Counted from the first letter of the stretch, positions 31,804 through 40,246 are shown. The stretch: 64,000 bases of DNA from Actinoallomurus sp050942425 (GCF_050942425.1 NZ_CP192063.1:3410001-3474000), one strand, 5' to 3'. Numbers and translations are program-made. Notes: generated by a model not told the origin, from the sequence alone.

Positions 31804-32988
31804 CTACCGGCCGGGCAGGGCGGTGACGGTGCCCGCGCCGACCGTACGGCCGCCCTCGCGGATCGCGAAGCCGAGGCCCTCCTCCAGGGCGACCGGCCGG
31901 CCCAGCTCCACCGCCATCGTGACGGTGTCACCGGGCAGCGCCATCCCGCCCTCGCCCAGGTCGATGTCGCCGACCACGTCCGTCGTCCGGATGTGGAACT
32001 GCGGCCGGTACCCGGTGAAGAACGGCCGGTTCCGGCCGCCCTCCTCGGCGCCGAGGACGTACACCTCGGCCTGGAACCGCGCGTGCGGGCGGATCGCCCC
32101 CGGCGCGGCGACGACCTGACCGCGGCGCACCTGCTCCCGGCGGACGCCTCGCAGCAGCACGGCCGTGTTGTCGCCGGCCTCCGCGTGGTCCATCGACTGG
32201 CCGAACGTCTCCAGGCCGGTGGCGACCGTGGTCAGGGTCGCACCCAGCCCGACGACCTCGACGTGGTCGCCGACCCGGATCGCGCCCTGCTCGACGACGC
32301 CGGTGACGACGGTGCCCCGCCCGGTGATCGTCAGCACGTTCTCGATCGGCAGCAGGAACGGCCGGTCGAGGATCCGCGCCGGGATCGGCACGTACGCGTC
32401 GACCGCCGCGAGAAGGTCCTCGATCCGCTTCGTCCAGTACGGGTCGTCCTCGAGGGCCCGCAGCCCGGACACGCGGACCACAGGGATCTCCTCCCCGGGG
32501 AAGCCGTAGGCCGACAGCAGCTCACGGACCTCCAGCTCGACCAGGTCGAGCAGCTCCGGGTCCTCCACGGCGTCGGCCTTGTTGAGGGCGACGACGACGT
32601 GGCGGACACCCACCTGCCGGGCGAGCACCACGTGCTCGCGCGTCTGGGGCATCGCGCCGTCCAGCGCGGACACGACGAGGATCGCCCCGTCGATCTGCGC
32701 GGCGCCGGTGACCATATTCTTGATGTAGTCGGCGTGGCCGGGCATGTCGACGTGGGCGTAGTGCCGCGTCGACGTCTCGTACTCCACGTGCGCGATGTTG
32801 ATCGTGATGCCGCGGTCGCGCTCCTCCGGAGCGCGGTCGATGCCCTCGAAGGGCACGACCCGGGCCAGCCCCTGCCGGCTCAGCACCTTGGTGATCGCCG
32901 CGGTGAGGGTGGTCTTGCCGTGGTCGACGTGGCCCATCGTGCCGATGTTGAGGTGCGGCTTGCCGCGTTCGTAGATCTGCTTGGCCAT
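31804..32988 (-). CDS. tuf: Divergent elongation factor Tu paralogue
   Basis: 394 residues starting MAKQIYERGKPHLNIGTMGH. GTPase motifs GHVDHGKT, DMPGH (usually DCPGH) and NKAD are present, plus domains 2 and 3 to TVGAGTVTALPGR. Housekeeping EF-Tu is normally encoded after fusA; this gene stands alone. Many usually constant positions differ (VPFEGIDRAPEERDRG, TGVVEQG). Ala276 (AGDNTAVLLRG) replaces the Gly equivalent to E. coli Gly275, whose change to Ala gives GE2270A resistance. Residues tied to kirromycin resistance (Gln125, Tyr161, GG, the Ala in TVGAG) look wild type. It is probably an alternative, inducible or drug-tolerant EF-Tu. The 5' leader is structured. Confidence 0.93.
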   Translation of the reverse strand: MAKQIYERGKPHLNIGTMGHVDHGKTTLTAAITKVLSRQGLARVVPFEGIDRAPEERDRGITINIAHVEYETSTRHYAHVDMPGHADYIKNMVTGAAQIDGAILVVSALDGAMPQTREHVVLARQVGVRHVVVALNKADAVEDPELLDLVELEVRELLSAYGFPGEEIPVVRVSGLRALEDDPYWTKRIEDLLAAVDAYVPIPARILDRPFLLPIENVLTITGRGTVVTGVVEQGAIRVGDHVEVVGLGATLTTVATGLETFGQSMDHAEAGDNTAVLLRGVRREQVRRGQVVAAPGAIRPHARFQAEVYVLGAEEGGRNRPFFTGYRPQFHIRTTDVVGDIDLGEGGMALPGDTVTMAVELGRPVALEEGLGFAIREGGRTVGAGTVTALPGR

Positions 32989-33016
32989 GATTCGTCCTCG
33001 CGTCGTGATCGAACGT

Positions 33017-33094
33017 GAGAACCCGGGCAGGGGGCGACGCCCCTGCCGTGCCACCCTCCTCCGCGGGTTCTCGAAGGACGGGGCGGAGGAGGGT
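33017..33094 (-). promoter_or_regulatory. Structured leader of the tuf paralogue
   Basis: Between the upstream ORF and tuf lie a 12-bp perfect stem (33083-33094 with 33053-33064, starting at the uORF stop codon), an 8-bp hairpin (33026-33033 with 33040-33047), and a 9-bp pairing between the loop of the first stem (33064-33072) and 33017-33025. The last pairing reaches close to the tuf start and competes with, or forms a pseudoknot on, the first stem. This is the layout of a translation- or transcription-attenuation switch. Confidence 0.6.
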
Positions 33095-33180
33095 CAGCGT
33101 CGCAGGCCGTCGGCGAGCACGGCCGCGGCGCCCGGCGCGTCGAGGTGCGCGGGCGACAGGAGGGCGGCCATGCGGAACAT
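33094..33180 (-). CDS. Upstream ORF in the tuf leader, 28 residues
   Basis: ATG 33180 encodes MFRMAALLSPAHLD, then APGAAAVLADGLRR and stop (28 residues). A TACCTT box (33192-33187) lies six bases upstream, so the ORF is probably the leaderless 5' end of the tuf transcript. Its stop codon touches the first base pair of a 12-bp stem, so ribosome position would decide folding. No homologue is recognised. Confidence 0.55.
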   Translation of the reverse strand: MFRMAALLSPAHLDAPGAAAVLADGLRR

Positions 33181-33253
33181 GCCACGAAGGTACGGCGCGC
33201 GGCGCCGCCGGTCGATCGATTTTCCGCCGAGGATCTTTCCGGAACCTCGGCGA

Positions 33254-33934
33254 TCAGGAACGGACGGTCACGGCCAGGTTCGCCAGGCGGTCCTGGTCGT
33301 CGAACTCCGCGACACAGGAGCCGCCGTCCGGCAGCGTCGCGGTGATGGACGTCTCGGTCTGCCGGTACGCCAGCCGGTGGTGGCTGAAGAACCGCATGAC
33401 GGTCAGCCGATGATCGGCGGGGAACAGGGAGAGCGCGTTGGTGATCAGGCGGGGCGCCGTGGCGGAGTCCCACGTGGCCGCCGGGACGGCCGGGTCGCGG
33501 ACCGCGAAGTAGGCGATCCCGCCATCGTAGGGACCGGGGATCGTGCCGGTCAGGCCGAGCATGCTGGTGGCGACCATGGCGATCGGCTCACCGCCGTTCC
33601 GGGCCGGACCCTCGTACCAGGACAGGTCCAGCTCGCCCGAGGTCATCTCGGCGATCCCGAGGCGGGAGCCCATGGCCTTCGGGTTCAGCACCCCCGGGTG
33701 GGACGGGCCGAACTGGGGGTTGGCCCAGCCCCACAGCCAGCTGCGGTCTTTCTCGGCGAAGCTCCCGATGAGGGCCACGTGCAGGGTGACGTCTCCCTGC
33801 GTATAGGTGCCGGTCGTCAGGTCGGTGCTCCAGTCGGCCGCCGGCAGGAACTCCGCCAAAACCTCCTGTTGCTGTGCGGCGACCGCCGCGTAGGCGGCCC
33901 CAAGCCGCTCGAACGCCGGGCTGAATCCAGACAT
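33254..33934 (-). CDS. DUF6882-like protein of unknown function
   Basis: 226 residues from ATG 33934 (MSGFSPAFERLGAAYAAVAA); a GTG three codons earlier is possible. The pattern FLPAADWSTDLTTGTYTQGD, then SWLWGWANPQFGP, matches the DUF6882 type (short helical N-terminus, then a beta-rich domain with WLWxWAN). A TAGTGT box seven bases before the ATG suggests leaderless transcription. No catalytic motif is evident. It is not in an operon. Confidence 0.65.
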   Translation of the reverse strand: MSGFSPAFERLGAAYAAVAAQQQEVLAEFLPAADWSTDLTTGTYTQGDVTLHVALIGSFAEKDRSWLWGWANPQFGPSHPGVLNPKAMGSRLGIAEMTSGELDLSWYEGPARNGGEPIAMVATSMLGLTGTIPGPYDGGIAYFAVRDPAVPAATWDSATAPRLITNALSLFPADHRLTVMRFFSHHRLAYRQTETSITATLPDGGSCVAEFDDQDRLANLAVTVRS

Positions 33935-33979
33935 GGCGGGCACACTATCTCAGAAGATTCATGCTGCGACGTGGGCCAG

Positions 33980-34006
33980 TTGACGTCCAGGTTAAGGCGG
34001 TACGCT
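33980..34006 (+). promoter_or_regulatory. Candidate promoter of the DUF2567-like gene
   Basis: TTGACG at 33980-33985 and TACGCT at 34001-34006, 15-nt spacer (shorter than ideal). Transcription starting near 34013 would include GGGGGAGGG and the GTG at 34037 but exclude the ATG at 34010. Confidence 0.4.
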
Positions 34007-34036
34007 GCGATGTTCACCGACGCCGGGGGAGGGCGA

Positions 34037-34645
34037 GTGGCGAGCCGGATTCGCGCAGGAGTGCTGACGGCGCTTGCGATCACTGTGCTGGGCGTGCCCA
34101 TTGGGTTTCTGTGGGTCGCCCTCGCACCGCGGACGGCCTATCAGGTATCGGGCGGCAAGGCGCTCCTCGCCGATCCGGAGGCCCAGACGATGATCGCGGC
34201 AGATGGTTGGTTCGCCGTGGTCACCGCCGCCGCGGGCCTGCTGTGCGGCGTCGCCGCCTACCTCCTGGCCGGGCGCCTGGGAGAGTTCGGCATGCTCGTC
34301 GGGACCGCGGTCGGCGCCGGCGCGGCGGCCGTCGTGGCGTGGCGGCTGGGCCATCTCATCGGCCTGAGCGCCTACCACCACGCGCTGCGTGGCGGGGACG
34401 GCACGCTGGTCCGGGCCCCGCTCGCCCTGCACGCCCTCGGCGTGGTCCTCGCCTGGCCGCTGACGGCGGCGGTGGTGTTCGGCCTGCTGGAGGCGCTGGA
34501 CGTGGCGGGCCGGGAGTCGCGCAGGCGGCTAGCCGCGGGCGATCCCGGCCGTGGCGGCGCCGGTCAGCCGGACCAGGTCGGCGGGGGCCAGTTCGATCTG
34601 GAGGCCACGCCGACCGGCCGAGACGTAGATCGTCGGGAACCCTGA
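34037..34645 (+). CDS. DUF2567-like membrane protein
   Basis: 202 residues from GTG 34037 (VASRIRAGVLTALAITVLGV), with GGAGG at 34028-34032; ATG 34010 (MFTDAGGG) is the alternative. Four membrane segments are visible (residues about 8-30, 60-80, 85-105, 135-155), with LAPRTAYQVSGGKALLADPE in the first loop, the pattern of actinobacterial DUF2567 proteins. The function is unknown. The last 39 codons run antisense through the 3' end of ybaK. Confidence 0.75.
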   Translation: MASRIRAGVLTALAITVLGVPIGFLWVALAPRTAYQVSGGKALLADPEAQTMIAADGWFAVVTAAAGLLCGVAAYLLAGRLGEFGMLVGTAVGAGAAAVVAWRLGHLIGLSAYHHALRGGDGTLVRAPLALHALGVVLAWPLTAAVVFGLLEALDVAGRESRRRLAAGDPGRGGAGQPDQVGGGQFDLEATPTGRDVDRREP

Positions 34646-35026
34646 CGCGGACGCGTCGACGACCGTCGGCAGCCGCTTGCGCTGCCCGAGCGGGCTGATG
34701 CCGCCCCGGACGTAGCCGGTGACGCGCTCGGCCTGCGCCGGGTCGGCCATGGCGGCGCGCTTGCCGCCGGTCGAGGCGGCCAGGGCCTTGAGGTCGAGCG
34801 TGGACGACACCGGCACGACCGCGACGGTGAGGTCGCCGTCGACCTCGGCCACCAGCGTCTTGAAGAGCCGGTCGTGCGGCACGCCGAGGGCGTCGGCCGC
34901 GGCCTCGCCGTAGGAGTCCGCGTCGGAGCCGGCCTCGTACGGGTGGAGGGTGAAGGGGATTCCGGCGCGTGTCGCCGACACGGTCGCGGGCGTGCCCTTG
35001 CCGCCCGATCGCCGGTTGGATGCCAC
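34529..35026 (-). CDS. ybaK: Cys-tRNA(Pro)/Cys-tRNA(Cys) deacylase YbaK/EbsC
   Basis: 165 residues. YbaK family features: TRAGIPFTLHPYE, ALGVPHDRLFKTLVAEVDGD, VVPVSSTLDLKALAA, KRAAMADPAQAERVTGYVRG, GISPLGQRKRLPTVVD. It hydrolyses mischarged Cys-tRNA(Pro) in trans. It overlaps the convergent DUF2567-like gene by 117 bp at its 3' end. Confidence 0.95.
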   Translation of the reverse strand: MASNRRSGGKGTPATVSATRAGIPFTLHPYEAGSDADSYGEAAADALGVPHDRLFKTLVAEVDGDLTVAVVPVSSTLDLKALAASTGGKRAAMADPAQAERVTGYVRGGISPLGQRKRLPTVVDASASGFPTIYVSAGRRGLQIELAPADLVRLTGAATAGIARG

Positions 35027-35050
35027 TGGTGGTTCTTTCCTTCCTCAGGG

Positions 35051-35713
35051 TCAGTTGGGACTGACGGTGCCGCCGAGGAACTCCGCCGCGGGAACGGTCG
35101 GGAAGGCCTCCAGGAGGAGGTTCTCCCGGCGGAGCAGGCCGTACTCGAGGCGGAGCCGGGTCGCGGCGTCCTCGGCCTCGAGCAGCCGCTGTTTGTCCGG
35201 GCGGTCCAGGACCACGGAGGCGGCGACCAGATACGACAGCTGGATGGGATCCGTCGGCAGGTCGTCGAGCTCGGCCACCTCGGCGCCGTGCTCGGTCAGC
35301 CGGTCGCAGTAGCGGTGGAACAGGCGGTTCACCGGCCCGGTGATCTTGTCGGCCCCGGGGCCGTCCTCCTCCGGCAGGAGGGTGACGTCGGCGTTGAGGT
35401 AGGAGAGCGAGTCGTCGATGTGCTCGATGTGGAAGCGTGTTCCGCCGGTCGTGACGACGTCGTACCGGCCGTCGTCGTGCCGCTGGACGCCCCGGATCTC
35501 CGCGGTGCAGCCGACGGACGAGAGCCGGCGGGCGGCACCGGGGCCGACCTCATGGCCGAGTTCGATCGAGACGACGCCGAACCGATGCGGCTCTTCGGAC
35601 TCGAGGAGATCGCGCATCAGGTCGCGGTACCGCTCCTCGAAGACCTGGAGGGGCAGCACCAGCCCCGGGAACAGCACGGCTCCCAGCGGAAAGATCGGCA
35701 GCCGTTCGGTCAC
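35051..35713 (-). CDS. LON substrate-binding-domain protein
   Basis: 220 residues from GTG 35713. MTERLPIFPLGAVLFPGLVL, then LQVFEERYRDLMRDLL, is the hallmark of the Lon N-terminal (PUA-like) domain, present here without ATPase or protease domains. The full length matches stand-alone actinobacterial LON_substr_bdg proteins. A role in protein quality control is likely but not shown. It starts 25 bp upstream of the ybaK start region on the same strand and may share its transcript. Confidence 0.9.
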   Translation of the reverse strand: MTERLPIFPLGAVLFPGLVLPLQVFEERYRDLMRDLLESEEPHRFGVVSIELGHEVGPGAARRLSSVGCTAEIRGVQRHDDGRYDVVTTGGTRFHIEHIDDSLSYLNADVTLLPEEDGPGADKITGPVNRLFHRYCDRLTEHGAEVAELDDLPTDPIQLSYLVAASVVLDRPDKQRLLEAEDAATRLRLEYGLLRRENLLLEAFPTVPAAEFLGGTVSPN

Positions 35714-35978
35714 GGCGTCAGCGTACGACGTTCCGGCCCTCGCCGTCGCGTCGCATTTCGGCCGTGTTTGTGATCTACAACGTAAAGGCCCTGGCTCGGA
35801 ACGATCATCCGGCCAGAACTAGGAACGTTCCACGGGCGATGTGACCGTAGTCACCTTGAACTAGATCGCGTCAACCGGCACACACCACCACGACCTGCGG
35901 AGTTACGGTCGGACGACCGCGCGGCCACGCCGTCGCGGCACGGCGGTACCTCCCGCCGGTGTTTTCCCGGAGGCCCGT

Positions 35979-36152
35979 ATGTGGCTCAGCATGTTCTTCC
36001 TGACGATCGCCAGTCTCTGCGTCGGATTCATTCTCGGCTGGATCGTCGCCCGCCCTCGCCGCTGGGGCGGTTTCCCCGACGCCGCCCAGGTCGGCGCCGA
36101 ACGGCCGGAGACCCGGCCGGAGTTCACCGGAGGCGCACGACCGGGCGTGTAG
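35979..36152 (+). CDS. Small single-pass membrane protein
   Basis: 57 residues from ATG 35979 with GGAGG at 35969-35973. MWLSMFFLTIASLCVGFILG, then WIVARPRRWGG, shows one N-terminal membrane segment followed by a short basic and acidic tail (PETRPEFTGGARPGV). There is no recognised family. The good ribosome-binding site and clean membrane segment support a real gene. It lies upstream of hisD with a 150-bp gap. Confidence 0.55.
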   Translation: MWLSMFFLTIASLCVGFILGWIVARPRRWGGFPDAAQVGAERPETRPEFTGGARPGV

Positions 36153-36290
36153 GCCCGAATGATCAACGGTGACGGCATGCGCGTGTACGTCGTGGCCGCC
36201 TCCACCGATCGCCCGTCGACCTACCGGCGCGTACGGATTCTTGGTGTCTCGGTGGGTGAGACCGGCGTCCGGGCCGGTGGGGGTCCTTCG

Positions 36291-36296
36291 TAGACT
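36291..36296 (+). promoter_or_regulatory. -10 box of the his operon
   Basis: TAGACT ends six bases before the hisD GTG (36303), placing the start point at or beside the start codon (leaderless). No good -35 box is seen. Confidence 0.5.
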
Positions 36297-36302
36297 GATC
36301 AG

Positions 36303-37610
36303 GTGATATCCCGTATCGACCTGCGCGGGTCCCTGCCGGACGACCTGCGCTCCGTGCTGCCGAGAGCCGAGCTCGACGTCGAGGCCGCCCTGGAGAAGGT
36401 GCGGCCCATCTGCGATGACGTACGCCATCGCGGCGCCGAGGCCGTACGGGACTACACCGCGCGATTCGACGGGGTGAAGGTCGAGTCGGTGCGGGTGCCC
36501 GTCGCGGCCATCGGCCGTGCCCTCGACGAGCTGGACCCGGCCGTCCGCGACGCGCTCGAGGAGTGCGTCCGCCGCACCCGCGTCGTCCACCGCGCCCAGC
36601 GGCGCACCGACGTCACCACCCAGGTGGTGCCGGGCGGCACCGTCACCGAGCGGTGGGTGCCGGTGGAGCGGGTCGGGCTCTACGTCCCCGGCGGCCAGGC
36701 CGTCTACCCCTCCAGCGTCGTGATGAACGTCGTGCCCGCCCAGGAGGCGGGGGTCGACTCCCTCGCCGTGACGTCACCCGCCCAGCAGGAGTTCGGGGGG
36801 CTGCCGCACCTGACGATCCTCGCGACGTGCGCGCTGCTCGGCGTGGACGAGGTGTACGCCGCGGGCGGCGCGCAGGCCGTCGCGATGTTCGCCTACGGCA
36901 CCGAGGAGTGCCGGCGCGTCGACATGGTCACCGGGCCGGGCAACATCTGGGTCGCGGCGGCCAAGCGGCTGCTCAAGGGCGTGATCGGCATCGACTCCGA
37001 GGCCGGTCCGACCGAGGTCGCGGTCCTCGCCGACGCCACCGCCGACCCGGTGCACGTCGCGGCCGACCTGATCAGCCAGGCCGAGCACGACACGCTCGCC
37101 GCCGCCGTCCTCGTCACCGACTCCGAGGAGCTGGCCGCCGCCGTGGAGCGCGAGCTGGCCGCGCAGGTCGCGCGGACCAAGCACGCCGAGCGCATCACCG
37201 CCGCCCTGGCCGGCCGCCAGTCCGGGATCGTGCTCGTCGACGACGTCGACGGGGGGCTGAAGGTCGTCGACGCCTACGCCGCCGAGCACCTGGAGATCCA
37301 GACCGCCGACGCCCGTACGGTCGCCGCGCGCGTCCGCAACGCCGGCGCGATCTTCGTCGGCCCGCACGCGCCGGTGTCGCTCGGCGACTACATGGCCGGC
37401 TCGAACCACGTGCTGCCCACGGGCGGCTGCGCCTGCCACTCCAGCGGCCTGTCGGTGCAGACGTTCCTGCGCGGCATCCACGTGGTCGACTACGACGAGC
37501 AGGCCCTGGCGGACACGACCCGGCGGGTCGTCACGCTCGCCGAGGCCGAGGACCTGCCCGCCCACGGCGCCGCCATGAAGGCGCGGTTCGATTGGGGAAT
37601 CCCCGAGTGA
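36303..37610 (+). CDS. hisD: Histidinol dehydrogenase
   Basis: 435 residues from GTG 36303. Family patterns are present throughout: RWVPVERVGLYVPGGQAVYP, SSVVMNVVPAQEAGVD, GTEECRRVDMVTGPGNIWVA, IDSEAGPTEVAVLAD, QAEHDTLA and GSNHVLPTGGCAC. The last step of histidine synthesis is catalysed: two NAD-dependent oxidations of histidinol, Zn-dependent, in the cytoplasm. It is first gene of the his operon; hisC follows with a GTGA overlap. Confidence 0.98.
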   Translation: MISRIDLRGSLPDDLRSVLPRAELDVEAALEKVRPICDDVRHRGAEAVRDYTARFDGVKVESVRVPVAAIGRALDELDPAVRDALEECVRRTRVVHRAQRRTDVTTQVVPGGTVTERWVPVERVGLYVPGGQAVYPSSVVMNVVPAQEAGVDSLAVTSPAQQEFGGLPHLTILATCALLGVDEVYAAGGAQAVAMFAYGTEECRRVDMVTGPGNIWVAAAKRLLKGVIGIDSEAGPTEVAVLADATADPVHVAADLISQAEHDTLAAAVLVTDSEELAAAVERELAAQVARTKHAERITAALAGRQSGIVLVDDVDGGLKVVDAYAAEHLEIQTADARTVAARVRNAGAIFVGPHAPVSLGDYMAGSNHVLPTGGCACHSSGLSVQTFLRGIHVVDYDEQALADTTRRVVTLAEAEDLPAHGAAMKARFDWGIPE

Positions 37611-38680
37611 CCTCCTTGAGCGATCTGCCGATCCGCGACGACCTGCGAGGGAAGGAGCCGTACGGCGCGCCGCAACTCGACGTGCCCGTACGCCTCAACA
37701 CGAACGAGAACCCCTACCCGCCGTCGCCGCGGCTGGTCGAGGCGCTCGGCCGCGCGGTCGCCGACGTCGCCGGCGGCCTCAACCGCTACCCCGACCGCGA
37801 CGCCGTCGAGCTGCGCAAGGACCTCGCCGACTACCTCGGCCACGGGGTCACCGCGCGGCAGGTCTGGGCGGCCAACGGCTCCAACGAGATCATTCAGCAG
37901 ATCCTGCAGGCGTTCGGCGGCCCGGGGCGTTCCGCGATGGGCTTCGAACCGTCGTACTCCATGCATCCGATCATCACGCGGGTCAGCGGCACGGCGTGGA
38001 TCGACGCGTACCGCGACGAGGACTTCGGGCTGGAGGCCGAGCGGGCGGTCGCGGCGATCGAGGAGCACCGGCCCGACATCGTGTTCCTGACCTCGCCGAA
38101 CAACCCGACGGGCACGTCGCTGTCGCTCGAGGCGATCGAGGCGGTGCTGAAGGTCGCGCCGGGCATGGTCGTGGTCGACGAGGCGTACGCCGAGTTCCGC
38201 CGGGAGGGGACGCCGAGCGCGCTGTCGCTGCTGCCCGGCAATCCCCGGCTGATCGTGACCCGGACGATGAGCAAGGCGTTCGCGATGGCGGGCACCCGCG
38301 TGGGCTACCTCGCCGCCGACCCGGCGGTGATCGACGCGCTGCTGCTCGTCCGCCTGCCGTACCACCTGTCGGCGGTGACGCAGACGGTGGCGCGGACGGC
38401 GATCGCGTTCCAGGAAGAGCTGCTGGGCGCGGTGCAGGCGCTGCGTACCGAGCGCGACGCCCTGGTCGGCTGGCTGCGCGGCGAGGGTTTCCAGGTCGCC
38501 GACTCGGACGCGAACTTCGTCCTGTTCGGGAGGTTCCCCGACCGGCGCGCCGTCTGGCAGGGCGTGCTCGACCGCGGCGTGCTGATCCGCGAGGTGGGGC
38601 CGCCGGAGTGGCTGCGGGTGAGCGTCGGGACGCCCGAGGAGATGGCGGCGTTCCGCGCCGCGCTGAAGGAGAGTACGTGA
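37607..38680 (+). CDS. hisC: Histidinol-phosphate aminotransferase
   Basis: 357 residues from GTG 37607, overlapping hisD. Aminotransferase class I/II fold with RLNTNENPYPPSPRLVEAL, TSPNNPTGTSL, VVVDEAYAEF and the PLP lysine in TRTMSKAFAMAGTRVGYL. It converts imidazole-acetol phosphate and Glu to histidinol phosphate. The assignment rests on operon position and the HisC-typical N-terminus. Confidence 0.97.
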   Translation: MTSLSDLPIRDDLRGKEPYGAPQLDVPVRLNTNENPYPPSPRLVEALGRAVADVAGGLNRYPDRDAVELRKDLADYLGHGVTARQVWAANGSNEIIQQILQAFGGPGRSAMGFEPSYSMHPIITRVSGTAWIDAYRDEDFGLEAERAVAAIEEHRPDIVFLTSPNNPTGTSLSLEAIEAVLKVAPGMVVVDEAYAEFRREGTPSALSLLPGNPRLIVTRTMSKAFAMAGTRVGYLAADPAVIDALLLVRLPYHLSAVTQTVARTAIAFQEELLGAVQALRTERDALVGWLRGEGFQVADSDANFVLFGRFPDRRAVWQGVLDRGVLIREVGPPEWLRVSVGTPEEMAAFRAALKEST

Positions 38681-38700
38681 GTTCAACCGGAGGAGAGCGG

Positions 38701-39291
38701 ATGCGGACCGGACGCGTCGAGCGGGGCACGAAGGAGACCCAGGTCCTCGTCGAGGTCGACCTGGACGGCACCGGGCGGGTGGACGTCGCCACCGGCGTCG
38801 GCTTCTTCGACCACATGCTGACGCAGCTCGGCAAGCACGGGTCGTTCGACCTGACCGTGAAGACCTCCGGTGACCTGCACATCGACAGCCACCACACGAT
38901 CGAGGACACCGCGATCGCGCTGGGTCAGGCGTTCCGCGAGGCGCTGGGCGACAAGTCCGGCATCCGGCGGTTCGCCGACGCGAGCGTGCCGTTGGACGAG
39001 ACGCTCGCGCAGGTCACGGTCGACCTGTCCGGCCGGCCGTACCTCGTGCACACCGAGCCGGAGGGCATCGCCCCGATGATCGGCCCGGACTACGACACGA
39101 CGATGACCCGGCACATCTTCGAGGCGTTCGTCTTCAACGCCGCGATCTGCCTGCACGTCCACGTCCCGTACGGGCGCAACGCGCACCACATCGTCGAGGC
39201 CCAGTTCAAGGCCCTCGCCCGGGCGCTGCGCGACGCCGTCGCCCACGACCCGCGCGCGCACGGCATCCCCTCGACCAAGGGCACGCTGTGA
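38701..39291 (+). CDS. hisB: Imidazoleglycerol-phosphate dehydratase
   Basis: 196 residues. ATG 38701 was chosen: GGAGGAG lies just upstream (38689-38695) and MRTGRVERGTKETQV is the usual start. A GTG at 38677 overlapping the hisC stop would add eight residues. Metal-binding motifs HHTIEDTAIALG, FDHMLTQLGKHG and HHIVEAQFKALARAL are present. It is the monofunctional dehydratase typical of Actinobacteria. Confidence 0.97.
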   Translation: MRTGRVERGTKETQVLVEVDLDGTGRVDVATGVGFFDHMLTQLGKHGSFDLTVKTSGDLHIDSHHTIEDTAIALGQAFREALGDKSGIRRFADASVPLDETLAQVTVDLSGRPYLVHTEPEGIAPMIGPDYDTTMTRHIFEAFVFNAAICLHVHVPYGRNAHHIVEAQFKALARALRDAVAHDPRAHGIPSTKGTL

Positions 39292-39914
39292 AGAACGTCG
39301 TCGTCCTCGACTACGGATCGGGCAACCTCCGGTCCGCCGAACGGGCCATCGCCCGCGTCGGCGCGGACGTCACGGTCACGGCCGACTTCGACGCCGCCCT
39401 GAACGCCGACGGCCTGGTCGTGCCGGGTGTCGGCGCCTTCGCCGCCTGCATGAACGGCCTGCGTGGCGTCCGCGGCGAGCAGATCATCGGCCGCCGGCTC
39501 TCCGGGGGCCGTCCGGTGCTGGGCATCTGCGTCGGCATGCAGATTCTCTTCGAGAAGGGCGTCGAGCATGGGATCGCCACCGACGGCTGCGCGGAGTGGC
39601 CGGGCACGGTGGAGCGCATCGAGGCGCCGATCCTGCCGCACATGGGCTGGAACACCGTGGAGGCCCCGGAGGGGACGGTCCTGTTCGCCGGCCTCGAGCC
39701 GGACACCCGGTTCTACTTCGTGCACTCGTACGGCGTGCGCCGCTGGGAGATGCAGCCCGGCCGGTTCACGCCGCCGCTGGTGACCTGGAGCGAGCACGGC
39801 GAGCCTTTCGTCGCCGCGGTGGAGAACGGCCCGCTGAGCGCGACGCAGTTCCACCCGGAGAAGTCCGGTGACGCCGGGGCCGCCGTCCTGAAGAACTGGC
39901 TGTCGACGCTCTGA
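39288..39914 (+). CDS. hisH: Imidazole glycerol phosphate synthase, glutaminase subunit
   Basis: 208 residues from GTG 39288, four-base overlap with hisB. Class-I glutamine amidotransferase with nucleophile Cys in LGICVGMQILF and the His-Glu pair in FHPEKSG. It supplies ammonia to HisF, whose gene lies about 19 kb away after the insertion described elsewhere; normally they are a few genes apart. Confidence 0.97.
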   Translation: MKNVVVLDYGSGNLRSAERAIARVGADVTVTADFDAALNADGLVVPGVGAFAACMNGLRGVRGEQIIGRRLSGGRPVLGICVGMQILFEKGVEHGIATDGCAEWPGTVERIEAPILPHMGWNTVEAPEGTVLFAGLEPDTRFYFVHSYGVRRWEMQPGRFTPPLVTWSEHGEPFVAAVENGPLSATQFHPEKSGDAGAAVLKNWLSTL

Positions 39915-40246
39915 TGAGCAAGGAACGTCAGCGGCGGCGAGCCGAGCGGGAGGCCGAACGCGAGCGCGCCGCCGCCGAGGCCGCCCGCCGGAACGCCCGC
40001 GCGGCCCGCCGCCGGGCGCTGGTCGCCCGGTTCACGCGGTGGGTGCCGCGCCGGTCCGGCCGGCCGGGCGGCATTCTCGCCCGCCGTCGCCGCGAGCAGA
40101 ACGCCATCGTCGCGGTCGTGTTCGTGCTCGTCCAGGTGGTCACCTGGATCAACCTGTCCTCGTGGATGGAGCGGCTGGGAGTGCTGGCGCTGTCGGCGTT
40201 CCTGGTCCCCGTGTTCGTCACGCTCGCCTTCGACCGCAGGTCCTGA
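39914..40246 (+). CDS. Small conserved membrane protein of the his operon
   Basis: 110 residues; ATG 39914 overlaps the hisH stop (TGATG). A long basic helical N-terminus (about 1-55, Arg/Glu/Ala-rich) is followed by two membrane segments (NAIVAVVFVLVQVVTWINL and LGVLALSAFLVPVFVTLAF) and the end FDRRS. Proteins of this layout commonly sit between hisH and priA in actinobacteria; function unknown. Its last 24 bp recur at 41589-41612. Confidence 0.8.
   Translation: MSKERQRRRAEREAERERAAAEAARRNARAARRRALVARFTRWVPRRSGRPGGILARRRREQNAIVAVVFVLVQVVTWINLSSWMERLGVLALSAFLVPVFVTLAFDRRS

Noticed and set aside
37980..39291. Alternative +1-frame ORF through hisC and hisB
   Set aside because: Only its last part is hisB; the earlier part is Arg/Gly-rich out-of-frame sequence.
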